Of a DNA stretch of 64,000 bases, positions 1 through 9,612 are shown one piece after another. Made by a program: the position numbers and the translations under genes. The DNA is from Actinomadura macrotermitis. GTDB taxonomy: Bacteria > Actinomycetota > Actinomycetes > Streptosporangiales > Streptosporangiaceae. The stretch spans positions 404,074 through 468,073 of the forward strand of contig NZ_WEGH01000006.1 of assembly GCF_009604375.1 (NCBI RefSeq), in the 5' to 3' direction. Under the pieces are notes generated by a model that worked only from the letters and a program-made list of their open reading frames with translations, was not told the DNA's origin and did not search any database. The number at the start of each line of letters is the position of its first letter. Position 1 is the stretch's first letter.

Positions 1-1
1 C

Positions 2-811
2 GTGCCGAGCGCGATCCGGCTGCACGAGAAGGCCGGCGCGGTCTTCGCCGAGATCGGCTACCCCGACTCCTACGCGCTCGGCAACTTCATGCTGCTCGGC
101 TGCGTGTTCGAGTTCGCCCGCGAACCCGACCGGGCGCTGGAGGTGTGCGAGGAGGGCCTGCGGATCTGCCGCGCGCACGGCGACCTGTGGAGCGAGACGT
201 TCACCCTGTACGTGCGGGCCGGGGCGTACTGGCTGAAGGGCGAGATCGAGCGGGCCCTCGCCGACTCCCTGGAGGCCCTGGCCATCCGCGAGACCTACGG
301 CGACCTGTTCGGCATCACCGTGCTGCTCGACCTGGTCAAGGGCTGCCTGGTGTCGATGGGCGAGTTCGAGCGCGGCGCGCTGCTGGACGGCGCCACCCTG
401 GAGTACTGGCGCAGCCTCGGCGCGCCCGTCCAGCTCGGCCCCGACTACCTGGAGATCCAGGAGATGGTGCGCACCGCCAACCGCGAGGGCATGTCCCCGG
501 CCGCCTACCAGGCCGCCGTCGCCCGCGGCGCCGAGCTCACCGTCGAGCAGGCCGTGGTGCTCGCCCGCCGCGCCGACACCATGCTGCCCCGGCGGCTCAC
601 CGACACCGCGCCGCAGCCGCTCACCCGCCGCGAGCGGCAGGTCGCCGAGCTGGTCGCCGAGGGGCTCACCAACCGCGACATCGCCGGGCGGCTGACCATC
701 GCCAAGCGCACCGTCGACTCCCACATCGAGCACATCATGGCCAAGCTCGGCGTCGCGTCGCGCACCGAGATCGCCGCCTGGTCGCGGCGGCGGTCGCGCA
801 CCGCGTCGTGA
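2..811 (+). CDS. LuxR-family regulator, C-terminal part (5' end outside window)
   Basis: The reading frame is open from the first bases, so the true start lies to the left. The visible 269 residues are mostly alpha-helical TPR-like repeats (about residues 1-200, with repeated A-L-E-x-x pairs). A classical LuxR/NarL helix-turn-helix follows at about residues 208-265 (LTRRERQVAELVAEGLTNR, then RTVDSH and AKLGV). This layout is typical of large ATP-binding LuxR regulators (LAL type) or SARP-like TPR regulators, so an ATPase domain is expected upstream, which is inference. The DNA-binding end is intact. It probably activates transcription; no target is visible. Confidence 0.85.
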   Translation: MPSAIRLHEKAGAVFAEIGYPDSYALGNFMLLGCVFEFAREPDRALEVCEEGLRICRAHGDLWSETFTLYVRAGAYWLKGEIERALADSLEALAIRETYGDLFGITVLLDLVKGCLVSMGEFERGALLDGATLEYWRSLGAPVQLGPDYLEIQEMVRTANREGMSPAAYQAAVARGAELTVEQAVVLARRADTMLPRRLTDTAPQPLTRRERQVAELVAEGLTNRDIAGRLTIAKRTVDSHIEHIMAKLGVASRTEIAAWSRRRSRTAS

Positions 812-881
812 CGGTGCCACCGCCGTGCGGGCGTGCGAGAGTGGAAGGAGCACGTCCGCACAGGTAACGAGGGTGGGAACG

Positions 882-3167
<2,286 letters not shown>

Positions 3168-3176
3168 GCTCGGGCC

Positions 3177-3788
3177 ATGACGAACCTGCCCGAAATGCGC
3201 GCCTCCGACGCCGATCGCGACCGGGTCGCCGCGATCCTGCGGGACGCCGCGGGCGACGGCCGGCTCGATCTGGACGAACTGGAGGAGCGGCTGGAGGCGG
3301 TCTACGCGGCCAAGACCTACGCCGAACTGGAGCCGATCACCAGCGACCTGCCGGCGACCGGGTCCGCGCACGCCGTGCCGTACGTCCCGCCGCCCGGCGC
3401 CCCGGCCGGCGACCTGCCGTCCTGGTCCACCGGCGTCGGCGTGCTCGGCGAGTTCCACCGCCAGGGCGAGTGGTCGGTGCCGCCGGCGTTCACCGCGTTC
3501 TCGTTCTGGGGCGGCGGCAAGATCGACCTGCGGGACGCCCGGTTCCAGCGGGGCGAGGTGCGCATCCGCGCCTTCGCCATCATGGGCGGCATCGAGATCA
3601 TCGCCGCCGACGACATGACCGTGCACGTCAAGGGCATCGGCATCATGGGCGGCTTCCCGCACCGCGCCAGCGGCCCGGGCGCCGCCGGCGCGCCGAAGGT
3701 GACCGTCACCGGCTTCGCGTTCTGGGGCGGCGTCGACACCAAGCGCAAGGCCCGCAAGCAGCGCAGACTCCGCAAGGGCGGCTCCTAG
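3177..3788 (+). CDS. DUF1707 protein with LiaF-like C-terminal domain
   Basis: The 203-residue protein starts with a DUF1707 domain (about residues 5-60; RASDADRDR and the helical LDLDELEERL). A glycine-rich beta domain follows (FSFWGGGKIDL, IMGGIEI, FAFWGGV), resembling the cell-wall-active-antibiotic response (LiaF-C-like) repeat that forms a beta-helix. There is no membrane segment, and the C-terminus is Lys/Arg-rich. It lies 9 bp after the FdhF stop and may be co-transcribed. Its stop overlaps the convergent NIPSNAP-like gene by 4 bp at a shared CTAG. The biochemical role of such proteins is unknown. Surface-stress sensing is a guess from the LiaF resemblance. Confidence 0.85.
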   Translation: MTNLPEMRASDADRDRVAAILRDAAGDGRLDLDELEERLEAVYAAKTYAELEPITSDLPATGSAHAVPYVPPPGAPAGDLPSWSTGVGVLGEFHRQGEWSVPPAFTAFSFWGGGKIDLRDARFQRGEVRIRAFAIMGGIEIIAADDMTVHVKGIGIMGGFPHRASGPGAAGAPKVTVTGFAFWGGVDTKRKARKQRRLRKGGS

Positions 3789-4549
3789 CGAGGCGCCATC
3801 TTGCTGCCGGGGTAGGGGCTGAGCAGGGTCTCGCGCCAGGGGCCGTCCAGGAAGTCGCGGGCCCGCTTGCGCCAGGTCAGCAGGCGGTGGTCGGGCGCGG
3901 CCTCGTCGTCCAGGCCGAGCGCGGCGTCGCGGGCCCGCTGCACGGCCAGGTGCGCGTCGATGCCGGTCCCCCACAGCGTGACGACCTCGGTGTCGCAGAA
4001 CTGCACCTCGTAGGAGCCGACGAGCCGGTGGCCGTGTTCGGCCAGCACGGGGGCCCGCTCGGTGCGCACGGCCTCCAGGTAGTCCAGCGCGGCGCCGGGC
4101 CGGACCGTGGCGCTCTCGAACAGGTAGAGCGGCGCCGCGTAGCCCTCGGCGAGCAGGTCCGCCACGACCGGGGAGCCGGGCGCGGCGCCGAGCGGGCGGG
4201 AGAACGCGCCGTGCCGCAGGTCGTCGATGTCGGACAGGAACAGGTTGGCCTGGACGTCGTCGTAGATCTCCAGCATCTGCCGCCAGCCGCCGTCCCAGCC
4301 GCCGTGGCAGTCCCACAGCGTGACCACCTTGAACTGCGGGTGCCCGGTGATGCCGACGGCGTAGAAGGCGCCGACCAGGTCGATCTCGCGGGAGCGGATC
4401 GACATGCCCTCGGTCAGCTCGTGCGCGCCGGCGGCGCGCCCGTCGTCCTGCCGCTTGTAGGCGGTGAGCCAGCGCAGGTACTCCAGCGGCCGCCGGGAGT
4501 TCATCGGGTGGAACTCCACCTCTTCGAGCAGGTAGATGCCACGGCGCAT
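3785..4549 (-). CDS. NIPSNAP-like dimeric alpha/beta-barrel protein
   Basis: The 254 residues form two tandem ferredoxin-like halves of about 110 residues. Each half begins with a YLLEEVEF/YLFESATV strand and ends with a LW-containing strand (VVTLWDCHGG, VVTLWGTG), the pattern of NIPSNAP/dimeric alpha-beta barrel proteins. The catalytic role is unknown; such proteins often accompany aromatic, terpene or steroid catabolic enzymes. The start at 4549 follows a GAGG-containing ribosome-binding site. The gene lies 43 bp downstream of the TetR gene on the same strand. Its promoter region carries two palindromes, one of which matches a site in front of the neighbouring alcohol dehydrogenase, so co-regulation by that TetR is likely. 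Confidence 0.7.
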   Translation of the reverse strand: MRRGIYLLEEVEFHPMNSRRPLEYLRWLTAYKRQDDGRAAGAHELTEGMSIRSREIDLVGAFYAVGITGHPQFKVVTLWDCHGGWDGGWRQMLEIYDDVQANLFLSDIDDLRHGAFSRPLGAAPGSPVVADLLAEGYAAPLYLFESATVRPGAALDYLEAVRTERAPVLAEHGHRLVGSYEVQFCDTEVVTLWGTGIDAHLAVQRARDAALGLDDEAAPDHRLLTWRKRARDFLDGPWRETLLSPYPGSKMAPR

Positions 4550-4566
4550 GCGAGCCTCCCGCTAAC

Positions 4567-4580
4567 CAAGCGATTGCTTG
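4567..4580. promoter_or_regulatory. Inverted repeat CAAGC-GATT-GCTTG upstream of NIPSNAP-like gene
   Basis: Perfect 5-bp arms (CAAGC at 4567-4571, GCTTG at 4576-4580) with a 4-bp centre sit 18 bp upstream of the NIPSNAP-like start. The form resembles operators of TetR/FadR-type regulators of lipid catabolism in actinobacteria. It abuts a second, different palindrome at 4580-4594, so two regulators may act here. Confidence 0.5.
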
Positions 4581-4594
4581 ATAGCGACGATATC
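4580..4594. promoter_or_regulatory. Candidate TetR operator, site B
   Basis: The 15-bp imperfect palindrome GATAGCGACGATATC has one mismatched pair and overlaps the TetR stop codon. It matches the perfect palindrome at 5317-5331 at 11 of 15 positions, including the core CG-N-CGATAT. Two related sites flanking one TetR gene, in front of the two genes it borders, suggest both are its operators. Confidence 0.55.
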
Positions 4595-5273
4595 AGGCGA
4601 GCCGGTCCAGCCACTCGGCCAGCAGCGCCGCCTCGGGCGCGCTGAGCGCCGGGGGCGGCCCGGCGGCCAGCTCGGCGCGCAGCGCCACCGCCCGCGCGGC
4701 GATCCCGTCGCCCGCGCCGTCCGCGGCGGCGCCGGTGGTGAGGGCGGCGAGGACCGCCTCGCGGGTGCGCTCCGACAGCTCCCCGGCGCCGTCCGGGTCC
4801 GCGATGACCGCGAGCGTGACGCCGACGCCGGCGGCGTGCATCATCGCGGCGGCCGTCTCGACCGGGACGCGCAGCAGGCCCGCCCGCGCGACGCGGCCGA
4901 CCAGGCCGAGCAGGATCTCGTGCGCCTCCCCCGCGATCGGCGGCCTGCGCGCGCCGCCGTACATCAGGGCGTAGAAGGCCGGGTGGGTACGGCCGAACTC
5001 CACGTGCAGGTCCCAGCCGCGCCGCAGGTCCTCGACCGGGTCGCCGCTGCGCGGCTGCGCGCGCTTGTCCGCCAGGTACCGCTCGAATCCGAGCGCGGCG
5101 ACGGCGTCCAGCAGGCCCTGCTTGTCGCCGAAGTGGTGGTACAGCGCCGGCGCGCCGACGCCGGCGGCGGCGCAGACCGCGCGGGTCGACACGGACTCGC
5201 TCCCGGAGGCGGCGAGCAGATCGGCGGCGGCCCGCAGGATGCGGTCCCGGGTGTCGGCGTCCTTGGTGGTCAC
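4593..5273 (-). CDS. TetR/AcrR-family transcriptional regulator
   Basis: The 226-residue repressor has an N-terminal helix-turn-helix (residues about 8-55; TRDRILRAAADLLA, then STRAVCAAAGVGAPALYHHFGDKQ) and a helical TetR C-terminal ligand domain with the FYALMYGG segment typical of a common actinobacterial subgroup. It is transcribed divergently from the alcohol dehydrogenase across a 94-bp gap holding a perfect 15-bp palindrome. A second copy of that motif follows its own stop codon. It therefore probably represses the dehydrogenase and the NIPSNAP-like gene, with the dehydrogenase substrate or a related molecule as inducer (inference). Confidence 0.9.
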   Translation of the reverse strand: MTTKDADTRDRILRAAADLLAASGSESVSTRAVCAAAGVGAPALYHHFGDKQGLLDAVAALGFERYLADKRAQPRSGDPVEDLRRGWDLHVEFGRTHPAFYALMYGGARRPPIAGEAHEILLGLVGRVARAGLLRVPVETAAAMMHAAGVGVTLAVIADPDGAGELSERTREAVLAALTTGAAADGAGDGIAARAVALRAELAAGPPPALSAPEAALLAEWLDRLA

Positions 5274-5316
5274 GAAATCAATGTTACAGCTCTTGGGCGA
5301 ACGGTGCTACAGTCGC

Positions 5317-5331
5317 TATATCGGCGATATA
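5317..5331. promoter_or_regulatory. Candidate TetR operator, site A (perfect palindrome)
   Basis: TATATCG-G-CGATATA has perfect 7-bp arms around a central G. It lies between the divergent TetR and alcohol dehydrogenase genes, 36 bp before the dehydrogenase start, where a repressor would block both promoters. A degenerate copy occurs at 4580-4594. Confidence 0.7.
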
Positions 5332-5367
5332 CGACAGTGTGTATCGATGATTACGAAGGAGCGGGCC

Positions 5368-6375
5368 ATGCGCGCCGCCGTACTGAACGCCCCCGGCAAG
5401 CCCCTGGACCTGGTCGAGCGGGAGGTGCCCGAGCCGGGCCCCGGCGAGGTCCTGGTCAAGGTCACCGCCTGCGGGATGTGCTTCTCCGAGGTCAACCAGC
5501 TGCACGGGCACTACCCCTTCGGCCGCTTCCCCGTCACGCCGGGCCACGAGGTGAGCGGCGTCGTCGCGGCGCTCGGCGCCGGCGTGGAGTGGCCCGCCGT
5601 CGGCACGCCCGTCGGCGCGCAGTTCCTTTACTCCTCCTGCGGGCACTGCGACCACTGCGTGCGCGGCGACCAGATGCTGTGCACCGGGACCAGGCAGTTC
5701 ACCGGCATCACCGTCGACGGCGGGTACGCCGAGTACCTCGTCGCCCGCGCCGGGTTCGTCACCCCGCTCCCCGAGGGCCTGGACCCGGTCGCAGCGGCGC
5801 CGCTGATGTGCGCGGGCATCACCGCGTTCAACGGGCTGCGCCAGGGCGGCGCGGGGGCGGGCTCGCGGGTCGCGGTGCTCGGCACCGGCGGCGTCGGCAC
5901 GATGGCGCTGCGGTTCGCCGTCGCGATCGGGGCGCGGGTCGCGGTGGTGTCGCGCTCGCGGCGCGCCGAGGAGGAGGCGCGCCGGCTCGGCGCCGAGGCG
6001 TTCTTCGCCACCGAGGAGCAGGACCCGGCCGCCGCACTGCGCGGCTGGGGCGGCGCCGACCTGATCATGAACACCGCGCCGAGCACCTCCGCCGCGCAGG
6101 CCGCGTTCGGCGGGCTGCGCCCGGACGGGACGCTGCAGATGCTCGGCTACGGCGCCGGCGACCTGACGATCGCGCCGCAGGACCTGGTGCTCATCCGGGC
6201 CCGGATCATGGGGTCGCCGTCGGGCTCGCCGCACGACCTGCGCGACACCCTGGACTTCGCGGCGGCCCATGGCATCGTGCCCGAGGTCACCGCGATCGGC
6301 CTGGACGAGGCGCCGGCCGTGCTCGCCGCGATGGCGGACGGGACCGCGCGCGGCCGGTCGGTCATCGCGTTCTGA
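5368..6375 (+). CDS. Zinc-dependent medium-chain alcohol dehydrogenase
   Basis: The 335-residue MDR-superfamily enzyme should oxidise an alcohol or reduce an aldehyde with NAD(P). The catalytic zinc ligands are CGMCFSE (about Cys32) and GHE (GHEVSG, about 56-57). The structural zinc loop CGHCDHCVRGDQMLC is complete with four Cys. The nucleotide-binding GTGGVG motif is at about 165-170. ATG at 5368 is chosen because AAGGAG lies 8 bp upstream and the family N-terminus begins there. It faces a divergent TetR with a palindromic operator between them, so substrate-induced expression is likely. Substrate is not predictable. Confidence 0.9.
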   Translation: MRAAVLNAPGKPLDLVEREVPEPGPGEVLVKVTACGMCFSEVNQLHGHYPFGRFPVTPGHEVSGVVAALGAGVEWPAVGTPVGAQFLYSSCGHCDHCVRGDQMLCTGTRQFTGITVDGGYAEYLVARAGFVTPLPEGLDPVAAAPLMCAGITAFNGLRQGGAGAGSRVAVLGTGGVGTMALRFAVAIGARVAVVSRSRRAEEEARRLGAEAFFATEEQDPAAALRGWGGADLIMNTAPSTSAAQAAFGGLRPDGTLQMLGYGAGDLTIAPQDLVLIRARIMGSPSGSPHDLRDTLDFAAAHGIVPEVTAIGLDEAPAVLAAMADGTARGRSVIAF

Positions 6376-6446
6376 ATCCTTTCGGGACCGGGACGCCTCT
6401 TATGACTGTTCCGGCGGCCACGCCGGGCGAGACCATGGAGGTTGTC

Positions 6447-6539
6447 ATGACGATCGCGGCGATAGCGGTGGGCGCGTTGGTTCTGGTCTGCATGTGCACG
6501 ATCACCCTGAAGCGGCGGAGGGACAGGTCGCGTGGCTGA
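6447..6539 (+). CDS. 30-residue single-pass membrane protein ahead of sigma factor
   Basis: The tiny ORF encodes one hydrophobic helix (IAAIAVGALVLVCMCTITL) followed by a basic tail (KRRRDRSRG), which predicts a single-pass membrane protein with a cytoplasmic C-terminus. GGAGG at 6437-6441 sits 5 bp before ATG 6447. In-frame ATGs at 6402 and 6435 would add 15 or 4 residues. Its last 8 bases overlap the GTG of the sigma-factor gene, so translation of the two is probably coupled. Function is unknown. A regulatory membrane partner of the sigma factor is an inference from position. Confidence 0.6.
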   Translation: MTIAAIAVGALVLVCMCTITLKRRRDRSRG

Positions 6540-7065
6540 GCGGGACTGGCCCGGCGACGTGCTCATCGCCGGGGCGCAGCAGGGGGACCTGGAGGCGATC
6601 ACCGCCCTGGTCTCGGGCGCGCACCCGCACGTGCAGCGGTTCGCGCGCTCGCTCTGCGCGACGCCGCAGGACGCCGAGGACGCGGCGCAGGAGGCGCTGA
6701 TCATCCTGTACCGGAAGATCGGGACGCTGCGGGCGTCGGCCGCGCTGGCGTCGTGGATGTTCCGGATCGTGCGCAACGAGTGCGTCCGGCGGGCGCGGCT
6801 GACGCTGCACCCCCCGGAGCCGGTGCACACCCCCGTGCCGTCGGCGGAGGAGGACGTGCTCCGGCGGCTGGAGACCGAGCGGGTCGCGGCGGCGATCGCG
6901 GCGCTGCCCGCCGACCAGCGGCAGGTCCTGATCATGCGGGACGTGCAGGGGTACCCGGGGCGGACGACGGCCGCCGCGCTCGGGCTGAGCCTGCCCGCGA
7001 TGAAGTCGCGGCTGCACCGGGCGCGGGCGGCCGTCCACGAGGCACTGGAGGGGTCCCATGGCTGA
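6532..7065 (+). CDS. ECF-type RNA polymerase sigma factor
   Basis: The 177-residue protein has region 2 (about residues 28-95; core DAEDAAQEALI and WMFRIVRNE) and region 4 (about 118-170; LPADQRQVLIMRDVQGY, then SLPAMKSRLHRARAAV). This is the two-domain layout of extracytoplasmic-function sigma factors. GTG at 6532 has GGAGGG 9 bp upstream. No anti-sigma factor with a ZAS motif is adjacent. Instead there is a 30-residue membrane peptide upstream and an 85-residue Cys-containing membrane protein downstream, each overlapping by 8 bp. These may replace a standard anti-sigma factor. Confidence 0.9.
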   Translation: MAERDWPGDVLIAGAQQGDLEAITALVSGAHPHVQRFARSLCATPQDAEDAAQEALIILYRKIGTLRASAALASWMFRIVRNECVRRARLTLHPPEPVHTPVPSAEEDVLRRLETERVAAAIAALPADQRQVLIMRDVQGYPGRTTAAALGLSLPAMKSRLHRARAAVHEALEGSHG

Positions 7066-7315
7066 GTCGTACGCGAGCGCCACCCTGACCCGGCACCTGG
7101 TCCGGGGCGCGGTGGGCTTCGGCGCGCTGATCGGGGCGGTCGCGCTCCTGCCGGTCGTCGGGGTCGTCAGCCTGGTCCTGGCGCCCCTCGGCCTGGTCGC
7201 GCTGCGCGGCTGCCCGACGTGCTGGGCCATGGGGCTGGCCGAGACCCTGTCCCGGGGGCGGCTGGAGCGGACGTGCGAGGACGGCGTGTGCTCGGTGAGC
7301 CGGTCCGCGCGGTAA
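7058..7315 (+). CDS. Small Cys-rich membrane protein coupled to sigma factor
   Basis: The 85-residue protein has two hydrophobic stretches (about 18-34 and 35-50) and a Cys-containing C-terminal half (CPTC at about 52-55, then CEDGVC at about 74-79). Its ATG overlaps the sigma-factor 3' end by 8 bp, which implies translational coupling. I do not recognise a family. The paired Cys next to an ECF sigma factor would fit a thiol- or metal-sensing membrane regulator, but there is no HxxxCxxC zinc-anti-sigma motif. That idea is inference only. Confidence 0.65.
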   Translation: MAESYASATLTRHLVRGAVGFGALIGAVALLPVVGVVSLVLAPLGLVALRGCPTCWAMGLAETLSRGRLERTCEDGVCSVSRSAR

Positions 7316-7327
7316 GCGCCGGGTGAC

Positions 7328-7374
7328 CGACGGGTCAGAAGCTGTTAGATTCCGAATCTCGTTCTGACCCGTCG
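7328..7374. promoter_or_regulatory. Nested palindrome over acyl-CoA dehydrogenase promoter
   Basis: Perfect 13-bp arms (7328-7340, beginning CGACGGGTCAGAA; complement at 7362-7374) flank a 21-bp centre that holds a second palindrome, AGATTC-C-GAATCT, at 7347-7359. A possible promoter (TGACCG at 7324-7329, 15-bp spacer, TTAGAT at 7345-7350) lies inside it. The ribosome-binding site GAGGAG starts immediately after. It could be a compound operator for one or two repressors or a transcript-level cruciform/hairpin. No regulator gene is adjacent. Confidence 0.65.
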
Positions 7375-7385
7375 AGGAGCCCGCG

Positions 7386-8525
7386 ATGAGCCTTTGGAAC
7401 ACCCCCGAGCGCACCGCGCTGCGCGCCCTGGTGCGCGACTTCACCACCCGGGAGATCGTGCCCTTCCTGCCGGAGTGGGAGCGCGCCGGGGAGCTGCCGC
7501 GCGAGCTGCACGCCAAGGCCGCCGCGGCGGGCCTGCTCGGCGCCGGCTTCCCCGAGGAGGCCGGCGGCTCGGGCGGCGACCCGATCGACGCGCTGATCGT
7601 CGCCGAGGAGCTGATCCAGGCGGGCGGCTCGGGCGGCGTGGTCGCCTCGCTGTTCACCCACGGCATCGCGCTGCCGCACCTGGTCGCCGCGGGCGACAAG
7701 GAGCTGGTCGAGCGGTTCGCGCGGCCGACGCTGGCGGGCGAGAAGATCGGCGCGCTCGGCGTCACCGAGCCCGACACCGGCTCGGACGTGGCGGGCATCC
7801 GCACCACGGCGGTGCGCGACGGCGACTCCTACATCGTCAACGGCGCCAAGATGTTCATCACCTCGGGCGTGCGCGCCGACTTCGTCACCACCGCCGTGCG
7901 CACCGGCGAACCGGGCTTCGGCGGCATCTCGCTGCTGGTGGTGGAGAAGGGCACGCCCGGCTTCACGGTGTCGCGGGCGCTGGACAAGATGGGCTGGCTC
8001 TGCTCCGACACCGCCGAGCTGTCGTTCAGCGACGTGCGCGTCCCGGCGGCCAACCTGGTCGGCGCCGAGAACAGCGGGTTCCTGCAGATCGTGCAGAACT
8101 TCGTCACCGAGCGGCTGTCGCTGGCCGTCCAGGCGTACGCGACGGCGCAGCGCTGCCTGGACCTCACCCTGGACTGGGTCCGCGAGCGCGAGACGTTCGG
8201 CCGGCCGCTGTCGTCGCGGCAGCTGGTCCGCCACAAGATCGCCGAGATGGCGCGGCAGGTGGACGTCGCGCGCTCCTACACCCGCACCGTCGCCGAGCGC
8301 TACATCGCGGGCGAGGACGTGCTGACCGAGACCGCCTACGCCAAGAACACCGCGGTCTACGCGGTCGAGCACGTGGTGCACGAGGCCGTCCAGCTGCACG
8401 GCGGGATGGGCTACATGCGCGAGACCGAGGTCGAGCGCCACTACCGCGACGCGCGCATCCTCGGCATCGGCGGCGGCACCAACGAGATCATGAACGAGAT
8501 CATCGCCAAGCGCCTCGGCCTGTAG
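7386..8525 (+). CDS. Acyl-CoA dehydrogenase
   Basis: The 379-residue FAD enzyme should introduce the alpha,beta double bond into an acyl-CoA (beta-oxidation or amino-acid catabolism). The three-domain family layout is complete: helical N-domain; middle beta-domain with the signature GVTEPDTGSDVAGIRT (about 120-135) and FITSG; and a C-domain with RETFGRPLSSRQLV and QLHGGMGYMRE. The catalytic glutamate is expected in the C-terminal GGTNEIM segment (about residues 365-371). GAGGAG precedes ATG 7386. The gene stands alone behind an elaborate palindromic promoter and ends in a strong hairpin shared with the convergent lipase. Confidence 0.93.
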   Translation: MSLWNTPERTALRALVRDFTTREIVPFLPEWERAGELPRELHAKAAAAGLLGAGFPEEAGGSGGDPIDALIVAEELIQAGGSGGVVASLFTHGIALPHLVAAGDKELVERFARPTLAGEKIGALGVTEPDTGSDVAGIRTTAVRDGDSYIVNGAKMFITSGVRADFVTTAVRTGEPGFGGISLLVVEKGTPGFTVSRALDKMGWLCSDTAELSFSDVRVPAANLVGAENSGFLQIVQNFVTERLSLAVQAYATAQRCLDLTLDWVRERETFGRPLSSRQLVRHKIAEMARQVDVARSYTRTVAERYIAGEDVLTETAYAKNTAVYAVEHVVHEAVQLHGGMGYMRETEVERHYRDARILGIGGGTNEIMNEIIAKRLGL

Positions 8526-8533
8526 CGGCGGGC

Positions 8534-8560
8534 GGAGGGGGCGGGCGGGCCGCCCCCTCC
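8534..8560. terminator. Bidirectional hairpin terminator between convergent genes
   Basis: A perfect 11-bp stem (GGAGGGGGCGG at 8534-8544, CCGCCCCCTCC at 8550-8560) with a 5-nt loop lies in the 42-bp gap between the acyl-CoA dehydrogenase and lipase stops. It has no U-tract, as is common for GC-rich actinobacterial terminators. Confidence 0.7.
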
Positions 8561-8567
8561 CGGGCGG

Positions 8568-9413
8568 TTAGAGCGGGCTGCCGCAGTTGATGGGCCAGTA
8601 CGGGCCCCAGATGTCGAGCGAGTTCAGCACGAACCTGACCATGACCGGGTCGAAGTCGATGCCGACGTGCGCGTTGGTGTCGCCCGCGCACTTGTCCTGG
8701 AGCAGCACGTTCTGCGCGTTGGAGCCGTTCAGGAACGCCGAGGTGTAGGGGGTGACGACCTCGTCGTACTTGGTCGCGAGCACGATGTAGGTCGGGCCGG
8801 GGACGGTGTCGCCGTCGGCGTTCAGCTTCTTCAGGAAGTCCGAGCCGACGATCTGCTGCCCGGCCGCCGGCGCCGCTTGCACCACCGCCTGGGTGATGCC
8901 GAGCAGGCTGCCGAGCGCGGCGAGGCCGCTCGCGGTGGTGCCGTGGTTGGACGGCACGATCCCGACGAGCTTGTTCACCTTGGCCGCGCCGCCGAGGAAC
9001 TTCATGTAGTAGCGGGGCATCATGCCGCCCTGCGAGTGCCCGACGATGTCGACCTTGCCGGTCTTGGTGGCGGCGAGGACCTTGTCGACGAACGCCGACA
9101 GCTCCCCCGCCGACGTCGGGATGTCGCCGGTGCCCTGGATCGGGGCGTCCTTGGCGCCGCCGTAGTTCAGCGCGAAGACGCAGTAGCCGGCCTTCTTCAG
9201 CTCGGGCGAGAGCTTCTGCCAGTTGAAGGCCATGTTCTCGAAGGTGCCGTGGACGAGGACGACCGGGCGCGGGTGCGCGAACGAGGGCCTGCAGTTCCAG
9301 TCGTTGGCCCCGGCCGGGACCGTCTCGGCATGGGCGGTGGTGCCGGTCAGCCCGATCAGGGCGGGCAGTGCCGCGGCGATGACGGCCCAGGAGCGAAGTC
9401 GCCTGAGACGCAT
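8568..9413 (-). CDS. Secreted triacylglycerol lipase/esterase
   Basis: The 281-residue alpha/beta-hydrolase has a Sec-type signal peptide (residues 1-29; RLRRLR, hydrophobic core, TAHA cleavage region). The oxyanion region is VLVHGTF (about 52-58). The nucleophile elbow GHSQGG is at about 124-129, and a candidate catalytic His lies in DTNAHVGI near the C-terminus. Three Cys (WNC, GYCV, DKC) plus a final NCG suggest exported disulfides. It matches the actinomycete extracellular lipase/esterase family that hydrolyses short- to medium-chain lipids. It stands alone and convergent to the acyl-CoA dehydrogenase, with which it could work in lipid use (inference). Confidence 0.9.
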   Translation of the reverse strand: MRLRRLRSWAVIAAALPALIGLTGTTAHAETVPAGANDWNCRPSFAHPRPVVLVHGTFENMAFNWQKLSPELKKAGYCVFALNYGGAKDAPIQGTGDIPTSAGELSAFVDKVLAATKTGKVDIVGHSQGGMMPRYYMKFLGGAAKVNKLVGIVPSNHGTTASGLAALGSLLGITQAVVQAAPAAGQQIVGSDFLKKLNADGDTVPGPTYIVLATKYDEVVTPYTSAFLNGSNAQNVLLQDKCAGDTNAHVGIDFDPVMVRFVLNSLDIWGPYWPINCGSPL

Positions 9414-9597
9414 GGTCTCTCCTTCATGAGGGCACGGCGAACACGCGTCGCGGCCTCGCCGAGGCCGCGCGTCAGCGCCGTAGGGGTGGGACGGGGGGGC
9501 GGGCCGGTGTCACCCGTCCGCCGCTCCGTGAGGTGTGCTCAAAGTAAGCCCGTACCGACCACGCGTCTTATCGGCCCGGCATCGACTTGCCCGCCCC

Positions 9598-9609
9598 GGC
9601 TTGTAAGCC
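9598..9609. promoter_or_regulatory. Small palindrome GGCTT-GT-AAGCC near TetR stop
   Basis: Perfect 5-bp arms around GT lie just beyond the TetR stop codon in the 199-bp gap leading to the lipase start. It may be a regulatory site for the lipase or part of a weak TetR terminator. The rest of this gap holds no gene that I can see. Confidence 0.3.
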
Positions 9610-9612
9610 AGG

